Positions 1-10,881 of a stretch of 64,000 nt of DNA are shown here, piece by piece. Source of the stretch: Rhodosporidiobolus odoratus (taxonomy: Eukaryota > Basidiomycota > Microbotryomycetes > Sporidiobolales > Sporidiobolaceae). Every line of letters starts with the position of its first letter. The stretch's first letter is position 1. The notes under the pieces are model-generated. The model did no database searches. It was given only the letters and a program-made list of their open reading frames with translations, and was not told the DNA's origin. The DNA lies in contig JAOANU010000024.1 in NCBI GenBank assembly GCA_034387635.1, positions 124,001-188,000 on the forward strand, written 5' to 3'. A program made the position numbers and the translations under genes.

Positions 1-991
1 CGTACTACGACTCTTTCATTTCGCCTGCGTTTTCGAGGAGGTGCGAAGAGCTTGGAAAGGCGGAGCACGAGAAGAATGAGTAAGCGGAAGGTCGGTTGCA
101 AGCGAGCGGACGAGGCAACGTGTGCTTCCCTCTCTCCTGCTACTTATTCGCTTCCCTGACGCTCGCTCTTTCGGTTCAACAGGGTAGAGACTGCCAGGTT
201 CCAGCCAGCGCGTGTCCTAAACGTACCTTCTCTTTTGTCGGAGCTGCTTGTTTCCCATGTCGGAGGAAAGGCAAGGCATGCTTTTCGGTCTCGCTGCTAT
301 ATCTCGTCCGTAGGCCTCTCTCGCTTGCGACATGTGGTCTTCACCTTCCGCCATTGCGCCCCCACTGCCAAGCTCTCGTCCGAAAGCTGTGGGCAGCACT
401 TGTAGTGAGCTACCGACGGCGACGGCGCCGAGGGCGAGGGCGTGGCGAGCTTTTTTCCGTTGTCTACGCTGTACCTACTACCGTCTTCCCGCACTGCTCT
501 CGTCGAGATCGGCGTGCCGAGCGTTTGGCTTTCTTCCTTCTGCCTCTGCCAGTCTGTCAGGTAGTTAGCTGCTGCTCGTGTCGGCCGTCTTTTTCTCTTG
601 CCCCTTTTCTTCTTCCCCTGTCTTTCGGTCCCTTTCGACGCCGCTGGTTTGACCTCGCCGGGTTTAGCAAGCTTGAACACCGTAGGAAGCGATGGGAACA
701 ATGCGCTAGATGCGGAGTAGCTGCTCTCCAAGGACAACAGGACACTTTGAGCACAGCAAGACGCTGCGTTGAATATCTCATAGGAGCGAGCGGATGCCGC
801 ACGCTGCGGGTGCTCTGGAAAGAGTTGGAGAGCGGGACGAGCAGCAAAAGATCGCACAGCAAGCACAAAGCCACAAGGGGGAGTATGAGGCCTCGCACGC
901 GAGAAGCGTAGTATATGGGGCACTGCTATTCTTTACAATCGCTAAAACGAATCAAAGGGGGTATGGCAGGGGGGGGGATCTGGCACAGTAT
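1..991. other. no supportable gene; left-edge non-coding or UTR sequence
   Basis: Open frames exist on both strands (plus 96-911, minus 297-923) but they overlap each other, are rich in Cys, Arg and Ser, match no family I recognise and show no convincing exon structure. I read the stretch as intergenic or untranslated. An exon of a gene starting outside the window cannot be excluded. Confidence 0.4.
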
Positions 992-1395
992 TTAGTGCTT
1001 GGCGGACTCCTTGTAACCGGAGGCGGCGCCGGCGCTGTAACAGAGCAATGTGGCGAGGTCAGCTTCTTTATCGCCGAGCGGAGGGAATGTGGGGGGGAAA
1101 GGTAACGCACTGCTTCTCCTCCTTGAATTTGTCACCGACGGCGTCGAGACCGGCAGAGGCGCGGTCAGTGAGGGAAGCGTCGGTGTTGCCCTTGGCGACT
1201 TCCTGCTCGGATAGAATGACGAGGTCCAAGTCAGCTCCTAGTCTCCCTCGCGCCATAAGACGGCAAACGCACCTTGTTGGCCTCCTTGGAAGTGCCAGAG
1301 GTGTACTCCTTGGCGGTCTCGGAAACGTAGTTGGCAGCGTCAGAGACGGTGTTGGAGATGGACTCGAGGGTAGAGGTGGAGGTGGTGGAGGCCAT
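992..1395 (-). CDS. Grg1/Ccg-1-like small stress protein (paralog A)
   Basis: An 85-residue protein from three exons: 1273-1395, 1111-1202 and 992-1034. It carries the signature of the glucose-repressible Grg1/Ccg-1 family of small hydrophilic fungal proteins: an N-terminal amphipathic stretch, SKEANKEVAKG at the first exon junction, then RASAGLDAVGDKFKEEK and a short Lys/Ser tail (GYKESAKH). In ascomycetes the family is induced by starvation, light and stress; its molecular role is unknown. The start at 1395 is chosen because exon lengths (123, 92, 43 nt) and both splice phases match the divergent paralog at 1994-2496 exactly. Transcription runs away from that paralog, so the two genes share an upstream region. 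The family call rests on recalled motif similarity. Confidence 0.75.
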
Positions 1396-1993
1396 GATGA
1401 AGGTGGTTGGGTGTTAGGGGTGGTGTGGTTGAGTGTGTAGAGTGAGAAGTGTGCGAGTGCAGTGAAGGGAAGAGAAGAGAGAGCGAGACCAGGACAAGGG
1501 AAGCGAGGTCGTGCCCCACTTGCAGGATTTCCCGGTGACGACTTTCAACCCGAACACGTCAACACTTTCCGCGGTTGCGCGTGTAAAGCCTCCGGTTCTA
1601 TGGGGTTCCAGCCTCCGCAGTCACGTTTGCCTGACTCGGACCTTGCAATAACTCTCTGCGCACTCTGGTTTGCAGGGCCAGTGAGCTACGTACACTAGCG
1701 AGGAGTGCTGGGCTGCGCTTGCAACGAGTCGGTGAGAGATACCCGAGGGGAAAGATGCAGCGCAGTGGTACCGGCGGCTGCTTGAGGACATGACGTCATC
1801 GGATCCCCCCACTTGCCTGCAACGCCGTCGCTCTCTCTCCTTCTCTCTCTTCCGTTCTTCACTTCACAACGCTCTCCACCCACATCACGTATCCAAACAC
1901 ATACACAGTGCGTTTCATAACCATGTCTTCTTGGCGAAAGGTCTTTCGGAATCGTCGGTGCCACGTATTGACCCATCACTTCACGACAATCAG
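1396..1993. promoter_or_regulatory. shared divergent promoter region of the two Grg1-like genes
   Basis: These 598 nt separate two divergent paralogous start codons. The sequence has long CT-rich runs next to the plus-strand start (about 1825-1860) and AGGGG cores at 1416-1420 and 1746-1750. AGGGG is the yeast stress-response element core; its use here is inference. No clear TATA box was identified. Confidence 0.5.
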
Positions 1994-2496
1994 ATGGCCT
2001 CCACCACTTCCACCTCCACCTTTGACTCGATCAAGAACACCGTCTCCGACGCTGTCAACTACGCCACCGAGACCGTCCAGGAGCTCACTTCGTCCTCGTC
2101 GAAGGAGGCCAACAAGGTTCGTCTCGTCACCTCTCCCCCCCCTTTTCCCCACGTCACGTGTACCAGCGTACTGATGTAGAATGAATGAGCAGGAAATCGC
2201 CAAGGGCCACACCGACGCCTCGCTTACCGACCGTGCCACCGCCGGCCTTGACGCCGTTGGTGACAAGCTCCAGGAGGAGAAGCAGTGCGTTTCCCTTCCC
2301 CTTCTGTACTGTGGACGTTCGTTGTACTGACTGTTGCATTCCTTCGTTTTGCTCTATCGCTACACTCTCGCCCTCGCCACCTTCATCGCACGCACCTTTT
2401 GCGTCGCCCCCTTCCTCTTCCTTCTTCCTCTTTGCCTCTTCCCGCCTCATCAGCTCCGCCAAGGCCGAGGGCTACAAGGAGTCCGCCAAGAACTAA
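1994..2496 (+). CDS. Grg1/Ccg-1-like small stress protein (paralog B)
   Basis: An 85-residue protein from exons 1994-2116, 2193-2284 and 2454-2496. It has the same organisation as the minus-strand paralog: Ser/Thr-rich N-terminus, SKEANKEIAKG across the first junction, RATAGLDAVGDKLQEEK, then AEGYKESAKN and stop. The exon lengths (123, 92, 43 nt) are identical to those of its partner while the introns differ in length and sequence, as expected for an inverted duplication. The protein is small, soluble and highly charged with no membrane segment, consistent with a cytosolic stress or starvation protein. A role in carbon limitation is inferred from the family only. Confidence 0.75.
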
Positions 2497-3079
2497 GCTA
2501 GTCATCGCTAGCTAATGGTTTCCGGGTCTCTCGCATCTAGTCTCATTATAGTACCTAGCTCGTAATCTCCTACCCTTCTACTACGAGATGGAGACGGGCA
2601 TTGTAATCGATACCACGAAGCAGTTTTGAGTACATCACACTGGTCATTACCGTCGCCTACCAAGGCTCGCCGCTCGCGGGTCGGACGCTGTGACTTTGCC
2701 GCTGCTTGCTCTTTTGATTCCCGCTTTTTTTCCGGTTCTTGCCTCGCTTCGGGTGCTCGGTACTTTCCTTCCGTTTCTGCGCCGTCGGTGTTCTGCGCAA
2801 TCCCAGCGTGGTCTGTCTATGTCTACATTTGATCGGCGCTGAACCTAGTAGAGATCGATCGACCTCGTCAGGTTATTCTGCGTTATCCTACACCGCTCTT
2901 TCGTCAAAACCTGTTGCGTACGGCCGAAGGAATGGGTGACTGTGACGATACGCGATATAAGATAGACTATACCTACAAGTCAAAGAAAGTAGAAAGACGG
3001 GACGCTACAGACACGAGAATGGAAAAGAGGGAAAAATAGAGAGAAAAAGGGAAACTTCCCGCCGCTATAACATCCTCCT
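2497..3079. other. intergenic, convergent 3' ends
   Basis: This stretch lies between two convergent genes. It is AT-richer than its flanks after about 2500 and around 2940-3060. I see no gene, RNA or repeat in it; it probably holds both 3' UTRs. Confidence 0.5.
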
Positions 3080-6000
3080 TCACTTCAAATCGAACGCCTC
3101 ACTCATCCAACCAGTCTTCCTCTCCTCCTCCCTCCTCCCCTGAGTCCATTCCTCTCCCGCCTCGCCTACCTCGCCCATAACCCCCGCAACCTTCCCAACC
3201 ACCCTCCGCCCCTCCGCTACATCCCTATCCACTTCCTCCCTCGCCGCCTTGACCAATCCCTTCGGCGCCTCCAGGCCCTCGGGAAGAGGTACAGAAGCTT
3301 GACCAACAGGAATAACCACTCCTTCAGTCCCGAATCCTACCGTTCCAATCGATTCAGGTTCTTCCTCATCCTCCGGCCGGCATTCGGGAGAGGACGAGAT
3401 GGCCACTTCAGCTGGTGGAGCCGGAGCGGGTCCACGTTCGAGGTCGAGGGAGAATCCGTGTTCGTTCAGGTGAGGGTGATAGTCGATTTTTGTGGGTGAT
3501 TCGGGAAGGGGGGCGTTGGACGAAGTAAGGGGTGCTAGGGCGGCTTTGGCGTTGACGTCGGCACCTGTATCTCGTCCTTCTTCTGCTTCTTGAGTTGATG
3601 GAGACGAGGCCGAACGAGTAAACACCTCCCACCCCGCCCTGACCCACTTCCATACTCCTCCTGACCCCTTCCCCTCTCCCATCTTCTCCTTCATCCCCTG
3701 CGCCTCAACCTCCCGCTCAATCCTCCTCCCCACCTCTCTAACCTCCCATCCCTTCCTCCCCACCCATGCCCCTCCTTGCAGAAGAAGAACCTGTCTAGCC
3801 TCATATTCCACAATTTTCTGAACCGATTTCCTCAAGAGAGGTCGGAAGAGATAGAGTAGGAAAGGGTGAGAAGACTGGTGTGCTTTCAGGGTGAAATTGG
3901 AGAGTTTGGCTTGGGTTTCTGAAGGGGTTATGTGGAATAATGTTTGGTCGAGAGGCGACGAGGAAGAGGTGGAAGAGGTGGATGAAGTAGAGAGGGAGAG
4001 GGATAAACCCCCTTTGGCTTGTGATGGTGAACCAAAGGAAAGATCGAGAAGACCACTTTCGGTTATGTCCCCTATACATGGGAGACCGGTATGATACCGA
4101 GCGAAGTAACCTACGTTCTTGATTTCCATCCTGAGACCGTCGATTTGAATGTTGGTCGAGGCGGCGTAACTCGTTCTGGCGGAGGCGGGAGCAGCGGATA
4201 GAGAAGGGGGTGCGGAGCTTGATGAGGAGGGTGGGAGGGCTAGAGAGGTGGATCCGAGAGTGGGGATGTAGGTTAGGCTGGTTGCTTGGCGGAGGGTCAG
4301 GGAGGAGGGGATGAAGGACGTAGAGAGGAGCGACGGGGGGTCGATTGCTAGGTCGAGAGCCGGGGAGGAGAATTCGAGCCTGACCACGACACACCGAGGG
4401 TCAGCTCCCACCTGACCAGAAAGATGGAAGAAAGAGAAGCCACCCACCTCGGCATTGGCACCTCCTTGAGGATCCCCAGCACCCTCGGCAGCACCCACTC
4501 GATCAGATCACCTCCAACCGCTCCAATCCCATCTCCGACTGCCAACCTCGCCGCCGTCTCCCCAACAGCCTCGACCCACCCTGCCATCGCTTTGCCCAAT
4601 TCTTCTATCGCGAGTACCGTCCTCCCCAGCAGCGGATCAGACGCGACGCCTTGAAGCGCATCGATGAGGAGCGAGAGGAAGTTGGAGAGCGAATCCCGCG
4701 CAATGGGGAAAGTGGAAGATAGTTGATCGAGGGAATCGTAGAACCCTCCGAGCATGCGGTAGGATTCGCTAGAGCCGATCCAACCGGGTACGAGCAACGT
4801 ACGAGAGATGACAGTGTCGAGCTGAGTGCCGAGGGTCGTGAGACTGCTAGCGAGCAAGTGATTTTCTTGTCCCCCTTTTTCTTGGGATGCTGACTTGGCA
4901 GAATCGGGATCGGCGAATGGGGATTGAGATGATGAAGAGAGGTGCGACAAGAGGTCGAACGCTGCTTCCCGCAGCGGGTGGAGAGAGCCTGCGCCACCGG
5001 TGAAGGGTTCGAGGAGGGGGATAAGGAGTTCGATAGGGTCGGAACGATCTTGAGCGAGGTCTTCAGGCGAGGGGGTGGAGGGCGTCTTCGGCGGCGTGGG
5101 TGGGTGCACGGAGACGGCGGGGACGATGGTCGTGAGGGTATGGGAAATGTAGTTGCGTGCGAGGGAGAGGAGGGTGGAGGTTGACCGCTGGTAGGAAGGA
5201 GTCGATTGGAGGTGTAGTAGGATCTGCCATTACGAGAACCGATCATCAGCCTTTCACCTTCTCGATTCAGAGAGCTTAGTCACAAGTCAGGGAAAGACAC
5301 CACGTACCTCCTTCAGCCGGTCAACGAAAGCGTCCTTAATCTGCTCAGCGCTTTTCTGTGGCGGCACAGGCGGAACAGCTTCTTCAGCCGGATCCTGCGC
5401 ACCTGCATCCTCCTCCTCCTCTTCTTCTCCTTTGCCAGGTAGCGTAGCTTGTACGTCAACCTGTACTTCAGGCGGGTCGTCGAATGGCGACTTTGCTACC
5501 TTCCCGCCGACCTCGATCTGGACCTTCTCTGTCTCCTGGGGCGGGGACAGCGGGGCTTTCGCGGCTATGGCGGCGTAGCTCAGCCCACCTCCACCAGCTT
5601 CATACTCCCGAACCTTGTCTTCCCCGACTGCCTTTTCCGTCAGCCCTTCGACCACTTGCTCTAAAGCAGCAGCGGTCCCATGGTTGATGAGATGATCCTT
5701 CTTCTCGACCGTTTCGATGATGGCGTCGGTCGCGTCTCGAAGGAGGAGGACGGCGTCGGACAGGAGGGAACGCAAGTCGGGAGAGGTGAGGAAGAGTTGC
5801 AGGAGGGTTAGGAGAGAGGCGCGAGTTTGGGCGGTATCGCTTTCGGTTGGGTGAGGAAGCGAAGCCGAGGGACCGTCTGCAGTATTAAAGAGTCAACCGA
5901 GTGAGCTGGAGAATATACAGGAAAAGCTAGCTCACGGAAAACGACCTCGCTCCCTCTGCATCGCCAAATGAATTCCTGCCACCCATTCCCGGCCTCTCCC

Positions 6001-6446
6001 TGATCCGTCTCGCCGACGAGCTCTGCGTCTTTGTCAAGCTTTTGTGTGCGGACGACAGGGTTCCTCCCCTCAACCAGCTCGCGAAAACTCCAGATTGCCT
6101 CTCGGGCCGCCAACCTGACTTGCTCGCCTTCTCTGCTGAGTCGCCCCACTCCCAGGGGTTCATCCGTATCGTCTAGTAGGGAGCTCTGTAAGGTAGTGTC
6201 GCACAAGGCGAGAAGTTGAGAGGTTGAAGGGAGGTGGCCGGCTTGAATCGCAGCAGCCACACGGGCGAGGGCGGGTAACGAGAGTGCGGTCGATGAGTGG
6301 GGCGGTTCGAGGTGTATGTGAGGTCGTTCTGGCCCTGGAGAGGGTGGAACTGGGAAGAATCCGGTTGGAGAAGGAGGTTTGGGAGGGAGAGGAGGAGGAT
6401 GGTCACTTCGATGGAGAGGTAACAAAGGGGTGCGCTCGTCTGACAT
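3080..6446 (-). CDS. HAM1-like (DUF4449-type) protein, predicted lipid-binding fold
   Basis: A 1,051-residue protein from four exons: 5936-6446, 5308-5876, 4448-5223 and 3080-4379, all joining in phase. The N-terminal ~60 residues are proline-rich and disordered. The middle is mostly helical with a Glu-rich loop (GEEEEEEDAG). The last exon starts with a beta-rich stretch containing LRMEIKNVGYFARYH and PCIGDITESGLLDLSF. That pattern resembles the fungal HAM1-like C-terminal domain, related to BPI/lipid-transfer folds, and the total length is usual for that family. HAM1-like proteins were linked to hyphal anastomosis; their biochemistry is unsettled. A long disordered acidic tail follows the domain. 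The family call is from recall and should be treated as moderate. Confidence 0.6.
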
Positions 6447-6768
6447 GTCGGCTGGAAGGCTATAGCTGGGCTCTCGATGTTGTGTGTACCGTAGGCAGAC
6501 TGATCAGCAGAGTACGACGAGTGTGAAAAGGAGAAGGATGCTCTCATTCCTCACATTTCCTCTCTTGGCCAACGAACATCGTCATTCCTTACAACTGCCT
6601 ATTACAGCTACCATTGTACTACAGCAGACCGCACGTGCACTCTAGACAACCTCGGCTTCTACCTCGGCCCGCACTCTCTCTCTGCCGGTCCTCGGACGTC
6701 CATCTTCCTCTCCCTCTCATATCACCTCACTTCGCTTTTTACAGCTCGAGTACAAACTACTGCGGATC
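6447..6768. promoter_or_regulatory. divergent promoter region, HAM1-like / DUF3237 genes
   Basis: These 322 nt separate two divergent start codons. The sequence is CT-rich toward the plus-strand gene (about 6640-6730). No specific element was recognised. Confidence 0.4.
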
Positions 6769-7861
6769 ATGGCGACCTCACACAGCACCGCCCCAAGCTC
6801 CACCGCCCCCCAAGCGTATCAATCCGCCTTCTCCCTTCCTATCCCGCAACCCAGCCTCAAACACTCGTTCAGACTCTGCTGCGACCTCGAAGCAGTCAAG
6901 AGCGTCGGGGAGGGGCTGGCCGGAGACGGTGGACAGTAAGTCGTCCTTTGATTGCCGCAGGCAAGGTCACTTTGCATGGTGGCCCGGTCAATGAGGCCAA
7001 GTGGGGGACGGCGCTGAAGCTGACGGCCTTTGTTGCTGAGATAGATTCAACTGGATCAACTTCACGGGAGGTCACTTTGAAGGGAGCTGGGGCAGTGGAG
7101 AAATCGTGTACGTCTCGCCATGATACTGCGATCCTTTTTTGTTTTTTTTGTTTTCCTGCCTGATTCCCTCTTGGCTCTCGCTCACCTCCCGGCCGATCGA
7201 CCCCCTCCTGTTCTGGAATCGAGCGTACCACTACAATACTCACTGACGCGCTCCTCCCTAACCGATATGTGTAGCGCCGGTGGACAAGACTCCCAGCACC
7301 TCCTCCCCGCCCACCACCCCTCCGCCCCCCTAGCCGCCCAACTCTCGACCCGTTACCTCCTCAAAACCTCCGACGGAGTATTCATCCAAGTCCAAACTCG
7401 AGGTTGGAGAACCGGTCCGAAAGAAGTGCTGGAAAGGTTGAGTGCTGCGGCGAGGGAGGGGTTTGAGGGAAAGGTTCCTGAGGCGAGTGAGTATAGGTTT
7501 AGGTTGCAGATTGAGATGGAGGTATGCTCAGATCTCTTTTCTCTGTCTCCCTTGCCCTTGATCGGAAAACAAAAGGACCAATGGACTGACCTTGTTGATC
7601 AACTCTGACCTGCTTTTCCCTCTCCCCGGTCCTCCTCTTTGATACGTGCAGACGGACTCGAAGAACCCCAAGTACGCCTGGCTGAACACAGCCATGTTTG
7701 TCGGGTCAGGACTTCGAAGCGGACGTCAAGGTACTGTTTGCTTTCCCTTTTCTTTCTTCCTCGGTCTGCTCTTTGCCCCTGTGAACAATTTGAGTATGGG
7801 TACTGATCTGCAGTCTCACGGCGTTCGCGCAGTCATCTATGATGCGTATCTGATTGAGTAG
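6769..7861 (+). CDS. DUF3237 family protein
   Basis: A 194-residue protein from exons 6769-6935, 7045-7107, 7275-7521, 7652-7730 and 7833-7861. The reconstructed chain has the DUF3237 (UPF0311) layout. It begins with FRLCCDLEAVKSVGEG, followed by FNWINFTGGHFEGSWGSGEI. Next come LLKTSDGVFIQVQTRGW and the late DSKNPKYAWLNTAMFVGSG, ending with VIYDAYLIE. The family forms a small beta-barrel of unknown function that recurs near catabolic genes. The last acceptor was placed after CGCAG at 7832 because only that choice restores the conserved VIYDAY ending; the earlier CAG at 7813 breaks frame. No signal peptide or membrane segment is seen. Confidence 0.72.
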
Positions 7862-8356
7862 ACTATACCAGTGTAGCAGGGTTGGGATAGCTTAGTGCTG
7901 TAATCGAACAATCTGCAAAGTCGCCGGCCTATGTATGTGATCTCATTGTCTCGCCTTTGTTCTACTGCCTGCTTTCCTTCCCTACACTCTGACTCTCTAT
8001 CCCGTGCACCGTGCGAATTTTCAGCCTGCTCGCTCCCTACCCCCCACCCCTTTTGCTGAGCGATACCCCTGACTTCCATACTCGCACCCCTGCCGGCCTC
8101 CAAACCCCACTTCAAGCTGCTACGCCCTCAGCCCTCGACCCTATACTCAGAGTAAATCCCAAACTCCTCGAATTCTTTCTCCCGGTTGATCTACTCTACG
8201 AGGACTGTTGGGAGAGTCCGCTGTAAGGCTAGGACGCCTTACCACAAGTATGGGATTAGGAATAGGATATAGGTTAGGAGTAAGGAGTGGGAGTGAAGGG
8301 AATGTTGGAAGGAATGTTGAGTGAAGGGAAGGTCGGAAGCGCGGACGCTCCTAGTT

Positions 8357-8444
8357 CTCTCCTTACGCATCAGCTAACAGATTGAACTAGGTAGCTTACT
8401 CTCTCTGTAGCTCTCCTTACGCATCAGCTAACGGATTGAACTAG
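8357..8444. repeat. imperfect direct repeat, 34-bp unit, 54-bp period
   Basis: Copies at 8357-8390 and 8411-8444 share CTCTCCTTACGCATCAGC and continue identically except for one A/G difference in CTAACAGATT versus CTAACGGATT. The 20 nt between the copies are unrelated. This looks like a small local duplication. Confidence 0.85.
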
Positions 8445-8875
8445 CAATACACTGCGGTTCTCCTTAGTTGGCTCGTAGTGTTGGCGGATATATCCGCCTT
8501 CCATCCGCTGGGAGAGCGCTGGAGATTCCGAGACCGCTTCTTTGCTTGTCCTGTAGATCTCGCTAGCTCGCGCAAATCAAGTCCCTTCGCAGTTGTACCT
8601 CAGGACAGACATCTCGATATTACAGACAGGCAGGGAACAAAAGGAGGATCGCTAGAAACGACTAATCGACCCCAGCTACCGCCCATTTCGGCCGCTTCCC
8701 CCGCCGTTCCCCACGCCATCTCACCGCCCCCCCTACGAGCTAACATGACCATTGACTCGCGTCAGAGCAGCGGGTAGACCTCGACAAGTGGGGAAGGAAC
8801 ATACCCCATTTTGCACCCTTCCTCGCGCTTCAGGCATGGCGCAGTAAGAGCAGCTTGTAGCGATATGAAGCCTCG

Positions 8876-8977
8876 CTAGAGGCGAGAGAGAACAAAGTGT
8901 GAACGGTGAAGCATAGCAGTCAACCAAAGAAGAACTATTTACCTAGAGGCGAGAGAGAAAAAGTGTGAACAGTGAAG
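8876..8977. repeat. imperfect direct repeat, about 36-bp unit, 67-bp period
   Basis: Copies at 8876-8911 and 8943-8977 both read CTAGAGGCGAGAGAG, then a run of A, then AGTGTGAAC and GTGAAG. They differ by a one-base length change in the A-rich part and one substitution. The spacer contains CAACCAAAGAAG, which partly recurs at about 9114. Confidence 0.85.
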
Positions 8978-9778
8978 AAGAGAAAGGAAAGAAAGGAAGA
9001 CAAGGTTATATAGGGCAGTGTAGGTAGTACGGCAGACTGTCTCACGATTCCCCCAGGCACAAAGGAGATACCAACAAAGGAGGGATAGGAACAACTGGGG
9101 AAAGGTAGAGGCTAACCAAAGAAGTGAAGGAGAACAAGAACCAAAGTAGAGCAAAGCAGGAAAAAGGGAAGAAAGATTTGTCCCTTCATTAAGAACTTTG
9201 ACCTTCCCAAACCAAAGATCAACTCCTCCTCAAGTCTTCCGCCCACCCTGGACTGCTCTTGCAACCAACAAGCGCTGCATAAGCAAAGACGCAACGTACA
9301 TGCACAATTGAGGATCTTGCACTGGTGGCAAAAGCTTCTGAGCCTTCTGAGTTTTTTCATCAGCAAAGTTGGCAGTTCGCAAAAGGGCTCGAGAAGTACA
9401 ATAACTTGTGATTCTCGCATTCTTGCACCCCCCGCTAAATAAAGTACTTCTTGCAACTTACCTGTACAAGAGGTGGCAGCAGTAAGGAACACAAGAACAA
9501 GGAACTTTCGGAACAGCGATTTCTTTCGCATGTATCGCAGAGACCGGAAAAATCATCAACCAGAATGCGGAAAGAAATGAGAGTGTTTGCAAGAGAGTGT
9601 GGTGTCAAGTACAGCCGCATCTATGGATACAGGAGAAGAAAGAACAACTGATAATGACGGAAAGAAAAGGAAAGGGAGTGAAGAGCGGGAATGGCTGGAT
9701 TGGGTTGCTCTGGAAGAGCCAGGAATGGGACTTTGTTAGAGATGTACAGGCTAGGAGAAGTGAGCGGAAAGAACAAAC

Positions 9779-10159
9779 CTAGATCTCAACGGAATCGTCG
9801 CGGTCCCGACGGCTGATGACCGACCTCGTCACCTCGAACTTGTGCTTGCCAACTTCGCGGTAAATGAGGTCGAGGAACGACGCACCCTCTGAGCCTGCCA
9901 AGGCAGGGAGCTTGGCGGTAAGCTGGTTGGCAAGGTTGTTGTAGTGTTCGAAGTAGACCTCGGGGGAGAAAATGCCCGAGGTATTGATGGTGTTGAGGAG
10001 GCAGAAGCGGATCTGGAGCAGGGGGGTGGAACGAAGGAGCAATGAAAGGCGATGACGATCGCGAGGAAGAGAGGCGTGGTTGAGGGGGTGACCAGGAAAG
10101 GAAGAAGAGAAGAGGAGGGTCAGTGAGAAGTTCTTTTTGAGTCCTGCCTTCTTCCCCAT
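9779..10159 (-). CDS. small hypothetical protein, possibly a gene fragment
   Basis: This is an uninterrupted 126-codon frame. The second half (from about residue 50) looks like genuine protein: IRFCLLNTINTSGIFSPEVY, then FEHYNNLANQLTAKLPALAG and a charged C-terminus ending DRDDSVEI. The first half reads like pyrimidine-rich intron, and an acceptor-like CTGCTCCAG precedes IRFCLLN. The true gene may therefore be a short exon plus this one, or a 3' fragment of a lost gene. I do not recognise a family. It sits alone in a gene-poor region. Confidence 0.3.
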   Translation of the reverse strand: MGKKAGLKKNFSLTLLFSSSFPGHPLNHASLPRDRHRLSLLLRSTPLLQIRFCLLNTINTSGIFSPEVYFEHYNNLANQLTAKLPALAGSEGASFLDLIYREVGKHKFEVTRSVISRRDRDDSVEI

Positions 10160-10881
10160 GTTTCTCTTGCTTGCAGTGCTTGCCCAGTACCTACGGGCTG
10201 TTGCTGATTGATAGGGCTTCCTTCACAGCTCTACATGGTGTCTGGAAGGTGTACATTGCGCGGAAACGCAGTCAGATGCAGCAGAACGACGATCCTTGCC
10301 AGGCAAGGCTTGCCTTGATCCAGACATGTCAGACTCAGCCCTTGTCCTTCTTGACCTGCCGCTGGGAGACACATCAAAGCCTCTTCCAGCCGCTACCAGA
10401 TCTTGTACGTCATGCTCTCCGAGATCTTCTCTACGCCAGACACGCTTCTTCCGTTCTTGCTTCTTACGTGCTTGTACTTGCAGTCTGGCCACTCCACTGC
10501 CTTCCTCCTCCTTCCGCCCTAACGCCACATAGGGCTATCAGCCCCCTTTACATATTCCTATACTGGCAAGAATTTCCAAGGTTGCATCGTCGTGGCACAG
10601 CACGAGCAGCTTCAGCGTATGAAGTGGCAGACAGTCCTCATCGTCCCCCGACGATTAAAGATGATCCTCCTACTTTATATTGACAGATTTTTGAGCATGC
10701 GCAGGCGGTTTTGCCCGAATATGGTGTTGAAGAAGAGCCCGCAATCTAAAGCTGATTGTCTGTTCCTGCGTACATGGCGTCTTGCTGGAGCATGACGGAT
10801 GAGGGGGAGAGGAACAACAAGGATAGCAATGTCAAACAGAACCTGGTTCTACGAGATGTCTAGCAACCGGACTGGTGCCCC
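10160..10881. other. intergenic, nothing recognised
   Basis: This stretch lies beyond the 3' end of the ABC transporter. Short overlapping frames on both strands show no domain and no plausible splice structure. I see no RNA gene or repeat. Confidence 0.4.

Larger units (their letters stand above)
7862..9778. other. gene-poor stretch with local direct repeats
   Basis: No protein-coding gene could be supported. A short plus-strand frame at 8011-8226 follows an acceptor-like TTTTCAG and looks mildly protein-like, but no upstream exon was found. Purine-rich low-complexity DNA dominates 8870-9780. Two imperfect direct repeats are listed separately. Confidence 0.4.

Noticed and set aside
96..923. 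Long open frames on both strands (271 and 208 codons)
   Set aside because: They overlap each other, have Cys/Arg/Ser-skewed composition, no splice logic and no family resemblance. GC-rich DNA yields such frames by chance.
7814..7832. Earlier acceptor for the last DUF3237 exon
   Set aside because: It gives an attractive frame only if the preceding donor phase is ignored. The acceptor at 7832 restores both phase and the conserved VIYDAY ending.
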